Shown: positions 1 through 5,568 of the stretch, piece after piece
Numbering within the stretch: the stretch's first letter is position 1
How the letters are laid out: the number at the start of each line of letters is the position of its first letter
From: an uncultured Ruminococcus sp.
Lineage (GTDB): Bacteria; Bacillota; Clostridia; Oscillospirales; Acutalibacteraceae
DNA: 6,663 nucleotides
NCBI GenBank assembly: GCA_902766305.1
Contig: CACXDE010000084.1
Coordinates: 1 to 6,663, forward strand
Direction: 5' to 3'
The notes under the pieces: generated by a model
Told to the model about the DNA's origin: nothing
Database searches by the model: none
Seen by the model: the letters and a program-made list of their open reading frames with translations, nothing else
Made by a program: the position numbers and the translations under genes

Positions 1-93
1 AAACCTTTAGTGATTAAAGAATAAATAAATTTAGCCTGTCGGGGCATCCCGCCCCCTTTTTCAAAAGGGTTTCCCCAAAAAATACGGTATAAA
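1..93. other. Intergenic region downstream of mutL
   Basis: This is the 3' flank of the mutL operon up to the window edge. It contains two adjacent short palindromes at about 40-69 and an A/T-rich stretch at 1-35. A weak 5-bp inverted repeat (CTTTA/TAAAG) sits at about 5-19. No coding sequence is visible. In many Firmicutes miaA follows mutL, but nothing here shows which gene comes next. Confidence 0.6.
40..69 (-). terminator. Tandem hairpins after mutL, possible terminator
   Basis: Two palindromes lie side by side. One is CCCTTTT/AAAAGGG (54-60 with 63-69; with a realistic loop the stem is 6 bp around 4 nt). The other is CGGG/CCCG (40-43 with 48-51), alternatively GGGGC/GCCCC (41-45 with 51-55). 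Read on the minus strand the first hairpin starts about 24 nt after the mutL stop. No U-tract follows directly; a U-rich but interrupted stretch begins roughly ten bases past the second hairpin. It is therefore a plausible but non-canonical intrinsic terminator, or a REP-like intergenic palindrome. The element is real as sequence symmetry; the terminator role is inference. Confidence 0.35.
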
Positions 94-2133
94 CTATTGC
101 CGTCCGAACAATTTTTCCATCTCACTCTTGGTACGGAAAAAATATATCGGTCTGCCGTGGGGGCAGTATTTTACATCAGGATTTTTCTCCAATGTAAGTA
201 CAAGGTCAATAAGCTCCTCGGGATGACTTTTGTTGCCGCCCTTTATTGCCGCGCGGCATGCAGTATTGGCATATATCCATTCAAGCTTTTCAGACAAAAC
301 AAATTTCTTGTGTCTGCACATATAGTCGGCTATTTCCATAAAGTTTTCCCTTATGTCCACAGTTTCCATTATTATCGGAACAGAGCGTATTACTATCGTT
401 CTGTCGCCAAGCGCATCTATTTCAAAACCGGCATCCGAAAATACATCCTTTTGTTCAAGTATCAGCTCCGCCTCCTGCTTTTCAAGCGTCACTGTTACGG
501 GTTCAAGAAGAAGCTGGGAATCAAACCCCTGCTCACGTTTTTTCAGTTTTTCATAAATCAGTCTTTCATGCGCAGCGTGCTTGTCTATTATCATTATGCG
601 GTCTGCCCCATATTCGACTATTATGTACGTGGAAAATACTTCACCTACATAGGATATCTGCACATCCCGCTTATCCTCTTCTGTCACCTGCACAGCTTCC
701 TCACTTACAGTACCAACAGCCTCCGGCTCTTCCTTTACTGCCTTTGGTGAAAGATCAAGGACTATTGCTTCATCCTCGCTCTCATCCGCAGAGGTAGTAT
801 TCTCCGGTTCAAATTTAAAAAGCTCAACGGGATTTATTTCCCTGCAGTCTGAACTGTTTTCCGGCATATCCTGCCCTTCATGCTCGTCTATCAGCATAAC
901 ATAATCTTTTTCCGCTGCGTCAGCAAGCTTTTGCATCTCCTGCGTATGCTGTGAAACCGAAGGACGGTTTTCAAGCGCATCGGGAAGATTACTGAAATAT
1001 CCGCTTGCTTCAAATTTACGTTCAGCCTTTTGTCTGCCGTAAGTAAAGCTTAGCTGGGCTGCTTTGTCTGCCGGCGGTGCAAGAAGCTCCGGCGAGGTAT
1101 ATGACGGGGTTTTCTCATTCATCTCCGCTGCCATTCTTGTATCATAGCGCATAACAGCACTCCTGACAGCATGATACACTGCGTCATATATCCTGCTTTC
1201 ATCTGTAAAGCGTACCTCTAACTTTGCCGGATGGACATTAACATCCAGAAGAGAACTGTTCATATTCAGCATAAGAACGGCGCACGGATATTTGCCGACC
1301 ATTATACTGCCCTTGTATGCCATTTCAAGCGCTGCCATTGCTGTCTTTGAATGTACATAGCGACCGTTTATATAAAACATCTGCATGCTTCTGTTAGCCT
1401 TTACAGATGCAGCCGGCTTAGTCACAAAGCCCTCAGCTGATATACCGTTCAGCTTATATGATACCGGCATAAGACTGTCGTAAAACTCACGTCCGAATAC
1501 CTGATATACAGCATTTTCAAGCTTTCCATCGCCCTGAGTTTTCATTGCCTGTTTGCCGTCACGAATGAATGTAAAGCTTATTTCTGGATGTGACAGGGCG
1601 ATACGGTCTATAAGAACTGAAACAGAATTGCCCTCGCTGACATTCTTTTTCAGAAACTTCATTCTCGCCGGTACATTATAGAAAATATCCCTTACTATAA
1701 AGGTAGTTCCCTTCGGACAGCCTATCTGTTCAAAGCTTTTTTCCTCGCTGCCCTCGATAACGTACCTGACACCGTATTCCTCATCCTCACATCTTGTCAG
1801 TATCTCTACCTTTGATACGGCGCATATTGAAGCAAGCGCCTCTCCACGGAAACCAAGCGTATCAATAGAATCAAGGTCATCCTGAGTTATTATCTTGCTT
1901 GTTGCATGGCGGAGAAAGGCCTGTCTTACATCGTCAGGATGTATGCCGCTGCCGTTGTCAGTGACGCGCATAAATGTAGTGCCGCCGTTTTGTATTTCTA
2001 CTGTAACGCTGGTCGAACCGGCGTCAATGCAGTTTTCCACTAATTCCTTTATTACAGAGCTTGGTCTTTCGATCACCTCTCCCGCAGCGATAAGCTCTGC
2101 AATATTTTTTGGGAGAACATTTATCACACCCAT
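94..2133 (-). CDS. mutL: DNA mismatch repair protein MutL (endonuclease-type)
   Basis: MutL couples mismatch recognition by MutS to strand incision and excision. The 679-residue protein has a GHKL ATPase head: KELVEN with the catalytic Glu at residue 30, DNGSGI at 59-64, HATSK at 76-80, GFRGEAL at 94-100 and NVHPAK with its ATP-contacting Lys near 304. A variable acidic linker covers about 335-490. The C-terminal domain carries the metal-dependent nicking-endonuclease motif DKHA-x2-E-x4-E at 517-528 (the family form is DQHA, here Gln to Lys), ACRAAIK at 625-631, CPHGRP at 657-662 and FFR at 665-667. QLLLEP at 540-545 matches the Q-x-(L/I)-L-x-P sliding-clamp binding site known from Bacillus MutL. 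Endonuclease-type MutL is expected in bacteria lacking MutH. The start at 2133 follows AAAGGGTG by a 6-nt spacer, and that site overlaps the mutS stop, so translation is probably coupled. The gap to mutS is 11 nt. Family and function are secure; the clamp motif role is inferred by pattern. Confidence 0.98.
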   Translation of the reverse strand: MGVINVLPKNIAELIAAGEVIERPSSVIKELVENCIDAGSTSVTVEIQNGGTTFMRVTDNGSGIHPDDVRQAFLRHATSKIITQDDLDSIDTLGFRGEALASICAVSKVEILTRCEDEEYGVRYVIEGSEEKSFEQIGCPKGTTFIVRDIFYNVPARMKFLKKNVSEGNSVSVLIDRIALSHPEISFTFIRDGKQAMKTQGDGKLENAVYQVFGREFYDSLMPVSYKLNGISAEGFVTKPAASVKANRSMQMFYINGRYVHSKTAMAALEMAYKGSIMVGKYPCAVLMLNMNSSLLDVNVHPAKLEVRFTDESRIYDAVYHAVRSAVMRYDTRMAAEMNEKTPSYTSPELLAPPADKAAQLSFTYGRQKAERKFEASGYFSNLPDALENRPSVSQHTQEMQKLADAAEKDYVMLIDEHEGQDMPENSSDCREINPVELFKFEPENTTSADESEDEAIVLDLSPKAVKEEPEAVGTVSEEAVQVTEEDKRDVQISYVGEVFSTYIIVEYGADRIMIIDKHAAHERLIYEKLKKREQGFDSQLLLEPVTVTLEKQEAELILEQKDVFSDAGFEIDALGDRTIVIRSVPIIMETVDIRENFMEIADYMCRHKKFVLSEKLEWIYANTACRAAIKGGNKSHPEELIDLVLTLEKNPDVKYCPHGRPIYFFRTKSEMEKLFGRQ

Positions 2134-2137
2134 ATTA

Positions 2138-2145
2138 CACCCTTT
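2138..2145 (-). promoter_or_regulatory. mutL Shine-Dalgarno site overlapping mutS stop
   Basis: The minus strand reads AAAGGGTG followed by TGTAAT-type spacing to the mutL ATG (6 nt after AGGG). Its first base belongs to the mutS TAA stop. This arrangement favours ribosome hand-over from mutS to mutL and supports the mutL start at 2133. Confidence 0.65.
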
Positions 2146-4760
2146 TACTTATCAAGCAGTTTTACAAGTTCAAAAAGAATATTCATCGACTCTATAGGAG
2201 TGAGCCTGTTGACATCTATTTCCGAAAGACGTTTTTCTATCGGGCTTTCTTCCTTTATCAGGGTCATCTGCATATCATTTTCTTCTTCCTTTTTAGGCTT
2301 TGCCGGACGTCTGGGAGTATCGCTCTCCAGCTTTTTGAGTATCTTCTTTGCCCTCTCGATAACGCTGTCAGGCAGTCCGGCTAATTTTGCCACCTCTACT
2401 CCGTATGATTCATCAGCAGCGCCCGGAAGTATCCTTCTCAGGAAGGTAATATCATCGCCGTGCTTTACAGCTGCAATATTGTAGTTTTTTATGCCCTTTA
2501 TCTTGTCTTCAAGTACTGTAAGCTCATGGTAATGTGTAGCAAACAGCGTCTTTGCGCCGATTTTCTTAGGATCTGACACATATTCAAGAACAGCCCTTGC
2601 TATGCTCATTCCGTCATAGGTAGAAGTTCCCCTGCCTATCTCGTCAAGGATAAGGAGACTGTTCCTTGTGGCATTTTTGAGAATATATGCCACCTCATTC
2701 ATTTCTACCATAAAGGTAGACTGTCCGGTAGAAAGATCATCGCTTGCGCCTATTCTTGTAAATATACTGTCAACTACAGATATCTCAGCGCTTTTTGCCG
2801 GAACAAAGCTGCCTGTCTGTGCCATAAGTACGATAAGCGCATTCTGGCGCATATATGTAGACTTACCTGCCATATTAGGTCCTGTTATTATCGCTGTCCG
2901 GTTTTCTTTAAGGTCAAGCTCTGTATCATTCGGGACAAACTGCACCTTATCCATAAGCTTTTCAACCACCGGATGCCTGCCCTCTTTTATTTTCAGAGTG
3001 CCGTCATTTTTCAGCACAGGACAGCAATAATTATTCTCTGACGCTGCAAGCGCAAGAGACGCAAGTACATCAAGCATCGCGCAGGCGCCGGCACTGATTG
3101 ATATCCTGTCAGAGGCTGCGGCTGTCGTCTTTCTTATTTTCTCAAATATAGCATATTCAAGCTCGTTGGCTCTGTCCTTTGCACCTAAAATGCGGCGTTC
3201 AAGATTTTTCAGTTCCTCAGTGATATACCGTTCGCCGTTTGTCAGAGTCTGCTTTCTTATGTAGGAATCGGGTACCATATCCTTATACGAATTTGTAACT
3301 TCAATATAGTAGCCGAACACCCTGTTATATCCTATTTTCAGTTTTGGTATGCCTGTTTTTTCTCTTTCCCTTGCCTCGATTCTTGTTAGATGGTCAGAAC
3401 CTCCGTTCATATCATCCCTCAGCTCGTCAAGCTCCTGAGAACAGCCCTCTCTTATCATGCCGCCCTCTCTTACAGAAAACGGCGGTTCTTCATCTATGGA
3501 ATTGTCGATAAGCTCTGCAATATCCTCCAGCAGGTCGATTTTTTCATATGTCTCCCTCAGAAGTCCGCTCTGTGCGCCCTCGATGCTTTTCTTGACAGCG
3601 GGCAGCTTTCTGAGTGCAGCACATATTGAACGAAGCTCTCTTGCATTTGCCGAACCGTATACTATTCTTGTGATAATCCTCTGTATATCCGACATATTGC
3701 TTAGTGCATCACGCAGCTCTGTACGCATACGGATATTGTCATAAAGCTCCGCAACAGCATTTTGTCTTTTCGTTATCCTGCCAATGCTTACAAGCGGCTT
3801 TTCAATGAAGCTTCTCATAAGCCTTTTGCCCATTGAAGTTCTTGTCTTGTCAAGCACTGCCAGCAGTGAAGCGTTCTTGTTTTTGCTGCTGAGGGGTTCG
3901 GTAAGCTCCAGATTCCGTCTTGTATTATAATCAAGGTGTACATACTGTTCTTCCTTGTATATCTCAACGCTGCTTATCCTTTGCAGACCTGTTTTCTGAG
4001 TCCTTTCCAGATACAGCAGAAGCGCGCCCACTGCCGAAACAGTGTTTGGTTTATCGTCCATGTTCAGCTGTTCGGGAGTTTTTCCGCCGAACTGCTTTTC
4101 TATTCTTTTCATAGCCTCGCTGTATGAAAAGTCTTCATCGTCAAGCATATTCACACAGGCTGAAAGCTTATCCTTGATAAAGCCGGACAGTGTAGGAAAG
4201 CGCACTGTATCGCCGCCTATGATAAGCTCGCTGGGAGTATATTTCAGAAGCTCGTCCTTGACAAAGCCTTCCGCATCCTCCGTTCCTGAGGATGTAGCAT
4301 ATAATTCGCCGGTGGAGATATCGCAGAACGCAAGACCTGTCTGTCCGTTTCTGGTAAATACAGCAGCTATAAAATTATTGCTGCCCTCCTGAAGCATACT
4401 CTGCTCCATTACAGTACCGGGAGTTATGACACGAATAACATCCCTTTTCACAAGCTTTTTTGTCTTGGACGGGTCTTCCATCTGTTCGCATACAGCGACC
4501 TTATATCCCTTTGAGATAAGCTTCGCCGCATATGATTCATAGCTGTGGTACGGTACGCCGCACATTGGCGCACGTTCCTTCATTCCGCATTCCTTGCCGG
4601 TCAGAGTCAGTTCAAGTTCTGATGAAGCTGTCTTTGCGTCCTCAAAGAACATTTCGTAGAAATCACCCACACGAAAGAAAATAATTGCGTCCTTGTATTG
4701 TTCCTTCACACTCAGATACTGCTGCATAAGAGGTGAGAGAACCTCATCTTTTTCCTTCAT
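2145..4760 (-). CDS. mutS: DNA mismatch repair protein MutS
   Basis: MutS binds base mismatches and small loops as a dimer, then forms an ATP-bound sliding clamp that recruits MutL. From the chosen start the protein is 871 residues, a normal MutS length. The mismatch-reading motif GDFYEMF is at 32-38, with the stacking Phe34 and Glu36. Connector, lever and clamp domains follow over about 125-560. The ABC-type ATPase has Walker A TGPNMAGKST at 626-635, the STGQSTFM signature region from 677, Walker B LLILDE at 702-707 and the switch-region ATHYHEL at 741-747. QMTLI at 831-835, after a charged Pro/Lys linker, resembles the clamp-binding pentamer seen in Firmicute MutS. The conserved C-terminal dimer/tetramer helix region is 841-871. 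The start at 4760 is preferred because AGGGAG lies 10 nt upstream; the in-frame ATG at 4769 would leave a 1-nt spacer, and the longest frame (from 4814) would run into the upstream gene. It sits 17 nt after the YlbF-family gene and 11 nt before mutL. No key residue is missing. Confidence 0.98.
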   Translation of the reverse strand: MKEKDEVLSPLMQQYLSVKEQYKDAIIFFRVGDFYEMFFEDAKTASSELELTLTGKECGMKERAPMCGVPYHSYESYAAKLISKGYKVAVCEQMEDPSKTKKLVKRDVIRVITPGTVMEQSMLQEGSNNFIAAVFTRNGQTGLAFCDISTGELYATSSGTEDAEGFVKDELLKYTPSELIIGGDTVRFPTLSGFIKDKLSACVNMLDDEDFSYSEAMKRIEKQFGGKTPEQLNMDDKPNTVSAVGALLLYLERTQKTGLQRISSVEIYKEEQYVHLDYNTRRNLELTEPLSSKNKNASLLAVLDKTRTSMGKRLMRSFIEKPLVSIGRITKRQNAVAELYDNIRMRTELRDALSNMSDIQRIITRIVYGSANARELRSICAALRKLPAVKKSIEGAQSGLLRETYEKIDLLEDIAELIDNSIDEEPPFSVREGGMIREGCSQELDELRDDMNGGSDHLTRIEAREREKTGIPKLKIGYNRVFGYYIEVTNSYKDMVPDSYIRKQTLTNGERYITEELKNLERRILGAKDRANELEYAIFEKIRKTTAAASDRISISAGACAMLDVLASLALAASENNYCCPVLKNDGTLKIKEGRHPVVEKLMDKVQFVPNDTELDLKENRTAIITGPNMAGKSTYMRQNALIVLMAQTGSFVPAKSAEISVVDSIFTRIGASDDLSTGQSTFMVEMNEVAYILKNATRNSLLILDEIGRGTSTYDGMSIARAVLEYVSDPKKIGAKTLFATHYHELTVLEDKIKGIKNYNIAAVKHGDDITFLRRILPGAADESYGVEVAKLAGLPDSVIERAKKILKKLESDTPRRPAKPKKEEENDMQMTLIKEESPIEKRLSEIDVNRLTPIESMNILFELVKLLDK

Positions 4761-4770
4761 CCGGTTCATT

Positions 4771-4776
4771 CTCCCT
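4771..4776 (-). promoter_or_regulatory. mutS Shine-Dalgarno site (decides start)
   Basis: AGGGAG on the minus strand lies one base after the stop codon of the upstream gene. Spacing is 10 nt to the ATG at 4760 but only 1 nt to the ATG at 4769. This favours the shorter MutS, starting MKEKDEV. A few residues of uncertainty remain. Confidence 0.6.
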
Positions 4777-4777
4777 A

Positions 4778-5194
4778 TCAGCAGCCGCCGCAGGCTGCGC
4801 AGTTGCCTGAGCACGAAGCCGCATAATCAGCCGTGTCAGGGTCGTTTCCTTCCGAGGACTGCTGAATAATAGCCGTTATCCTTGCCATAAGCGCGTCAAA
4901 CTCGTCCTTAGCATCATTGTAGCCTATCATTCTTTCGTTTGTCATTATTTTAGCATATACCTTACGCATACGCTCATTAAGGGAACGTATCTTTTCGTTG
5001 TCTCTGTCGTCCTCATCCTTTGCAGTTTCTACAGCTATATCAGTGCGGACCTTATCGAAATCCTCAATAAGCTCCTGAAGCTGCTTATCATCGTCAGCAG
5101 CCTGTTTTGCCGCCTGATATGCAATATACACCTCTTCCCTTTGCAGCTGTCTGCCTACCTCTCTTGTAAGCTCTATTATATCCTTATTTTCCAT
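4778..5194 (-). CDS. YlbF/YmcA (Com_YlbF) family protein with C-terminal Cys tail
   Basis: This 138-residue, mostly helical, charged protein matches the Com_YlbF family (B. subtilis YlbF/RicF and YmcA/RicA). Those two proteins join YaaT/RicT in a complex that carries [4Fe-4S] clusters and acts with RNase Y in mRNA processing, affecting competence, sporulation and biofilm formation. Visible here are long amphipathic helices over about 3-112, with family-like segments such as AYQAAK (25-30), NERMRKVYAKI (73-83) and NERMIGYNDAKDEFD (86-100). A flexible linker follows, then a tail with C128, C132, C135 and C138 (C-x3-C-x2-C-x2-C), which looks like a metal or Fe-S ligand set. In B. subtilis ymcA lies upstream of mutSL with cotE between, so synteny suggests the YmcA role; sequence alone does not separate YmcA from YlbF, hence no symbol. 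The start at 5194 has AGGA 9 nt upstream; in-frame ATGs further upstream (for example 5215, 5239) lack such a site. It is the first gene of the mutSL operon. Family confident, exact role inferred. Confidence 0.9.
   Translation of the reverse strand: MENKDIIELTREVGRQLQREEVYIAYQAAKQAADDDKQLQELIEDFDKVRTDIAVETAKDEDDRDNEKIRSLNERMRKVYAKIMTNERMIGYNDAKDEFDALMARITAIIQQSSEGNDPDTADYAASCSGNCAACGGC
4781..4798 (-). other. RNA hairpin over 3' end of the YlbF-family gene, before mutS
   Basis: GCAGCC (4781-4786) and GGCTGC (4793-4798) form a perfect 6-bp GC-rich stem with a 6-nt loop. It covers the last Cys/Gly codons, ends directly before the TGA stop, and lies a few bases ahead of the mutS Shine-Dalgarno site. 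There is no U-tract, so it is not a terminator. It could favour translational coupling, or could simply be a by-product of TGC/GGC codons. Confidence 0.35.
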
Positions 5195-5203
5195 AGCTGT
5201 TCT

Positions 5204-5207
5204 TCCT
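5204..5207 (-). promoter_or_regulatory. Shine-Dalgarno site of YlbF-family gene
   Basis: The minus strand reads AAAGGAAGAA with AGGA at 5207-5204, leaving a 9-nt spacer to the ATG at 5194. This decides for the start MENKDII over the longer in-frame readings. Confidence 0.7.
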
Positions 5208-5245
5208 TTCTTCATATCATTGTATAAGCTGATATACACAGTCTT

Positions 5246-5274
5246 ATTCTACACTATTTTACAAAAAAAAACAA
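5246..5274 (-). promoter_or_regulatory. Candidate sigma-A promoter of the ylbF-like/mutS/mutL operon
   Basis: On the minus strand TTGTTT (5274-5269, 3/6 match to TTGACA) and TAGAAT (5251-5246, 5/6 match to TATAAT) are separated by exactly 17 nt. Transcription would start near 5239, giving a leader of about 45 nt. The -35 box and the start of the spacer lie in a run of nine T, which may add curvature or UP-like character. The position fits the first gene of the operon. Prediction only. Confidence 0.6.
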
Positions 5275-5301
5275 GCTGTCATTTCACCCAGACCCCCTTC
5301 C

Positions 5302-5323
5302 TAAAAAAACTATAATTTTTTTA
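5302..5323. repeat. A/T-only palindrome
   Basis: TAAAAAAA and TTTTTTTA form an 8-bp perfect inverted repeat around the 6-nt loop CTATAA. It lies about 28 nt upstream of the candidate -35 box. It is too A/T-rich for a stable terminator; it could be an AT-rich upstream promoter element or low-complexity sequence. Confidence 0.3.
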
Positions 5324-5379
5324 AAAAGAGAGCTAGAGTAATTTTGCCCTGCCAACTATACTTTTACACTTAAAAGTCG

Positions 5380-5428
5380 TAAGCTCAAAGAAATAAGTTC
5401 TAAGCAATAAGCTTCAAGCTCAAACAAG
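5380..5428 (+). repeat. Left-arm degenerate heptamer array (TAAGYTN)
   Basis: Seven consecutive 7-mers can be read: TAAGCTC, AAAGAAA, TAAGTTC, TAAGCAA, TAAGCTT, CAAGCTC, AAACAAG. Units 1, 3, 4 and 5 share TAAG at the same phase. This arm is more diverged than the right arm, yet keeps the same 7-bp period and faces it in register. Confidence 0.5.
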
Positions 5429-5481
5429 TTTATTTCTCAGGCAGAAGAAAAAGTCTGATACGCCACTGCTTTGATCTTTGG

Positions 5482-5516
5482 ACTTATAACTTATAACTTA
5501 TAACTGACAACTTACG
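5482..5516 (+). repeat. Right-arm heptamer tandem repeat (ACTTATA)n
   Basis: Three perfect copies of ACTTATA (5482-5502) are followed by the variants ACTGACA and ACTTACG, giving five units with no spacer. On the minus strand this reads as TAAGTTA-type units, the inverse of the left arm. Confidence 0.75.
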
Positions 5517-5526
5517 GCTATAATGA

Positions 5527-5561
5527 ACAGCTCCCATGACTAATAAAACCACAGGAGCTGT
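5527..5561 (-). terminator. Hairpin directly after SGNH hydrolase gene, likely 3'-end/terminator
   Basis: ACAGCTCC and GGAGCTGT form an 8-bp perfect stem (5554-5561 with 5527-5534). On minus-strand RNA only, two tandem G.U pairs and two more Watson-Crick pairs extend it to 12 bp with an 11-nt loop; on plus-strand RNA the same positions are C/A mismatches. This asymmetry favours a role in the minus-strand transcript. It starts 7 nt after the stop codon. The following bases (UCAUUAUA) are only partly U-rich, so it is a weak intrinsic terminator or an mRNA 3' stabiliser. Confidence 0.5.
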
Positions 5562-5568
5562 AAATTTT

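Larger units (their letters stand above)
5375..5519. repeat. Long imperfect inverted repeat made of 7-bp units
   Basis: The ends pair as AGTCGTAAG (5375-5383) with CTTACGGCT (5511-5519), allowing one G.U pair. Inward, the arms stay in register with mismatches to about 5414/5480, where TAAGTT (5394-5399) and TAAG blocks face ACTTATA units. With a one-base bulge pairing resumes to about 5428/5465. The loop is about 5429-5464, with a weak TCAG/CTGA inner stem. G.U pairs occur equally for either strand, so no strand is favoured. It carries no gene. It resembles a small non-autonomous hairpin repeat (MITE/REP-like) or a structured RNA; no clear target duplication is visible. Confidence 0.6.
5195..5568. 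other. 374-nt non-coding gap between SGNH hydrolase and YlbF-family gene
   Basis: No credible gene is present on either strand. In minus-strand order the gap holds a hairpin at 5527-5561 (likely 3' end of the hydrolase transcript), a long imperfect inverted repeat of heptamer units at about 5375-5519, an A/T-only palindrome at 5302-5323, a candidate promoter at 5246-5274 and a leader of about 45 nt to the start codon at 5194. The stretch at 5324-5374 shows nothing I can name. Confidence 0.8.

Noticed and set aside
97..750. Long plus-strand open frame of 217 codons opposite mutL
   Set aside because: It lies wholly antisense to the conserved MutL C-terminal domain and linker. Its translation is rich in Phe/Tyr/Cys with no recognisable domain, typical of a shadow frame.
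1895..2384. Plus-strand open frames opposite the mutL start and mutS end
   Set aside because: They are antisense to strongly conserved coding sequence (ATPase motifs of MutL, C-terminus of MutS) and show no domain or credible ribosome site.
4761..4814. N-terminally extended MutS beginning at 4814
   Set aside because: The extra 18 residues include an out-of-frame reading of the upstream gene's Cys tail and have no suitable Shine-Dalgarno site; MutS homology begins after 4760.
5311..5316. TATAAT on the plus strand as a promoter
   Set aside because: No -35 box lies at the right distance and no plus-strand gene follows.
5375..5519. CRISPR array
   Set aside because: The repeat units are 7 bp with no spacers, and they form inverted rather than direct arrays across the element. 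No cas gene is present.
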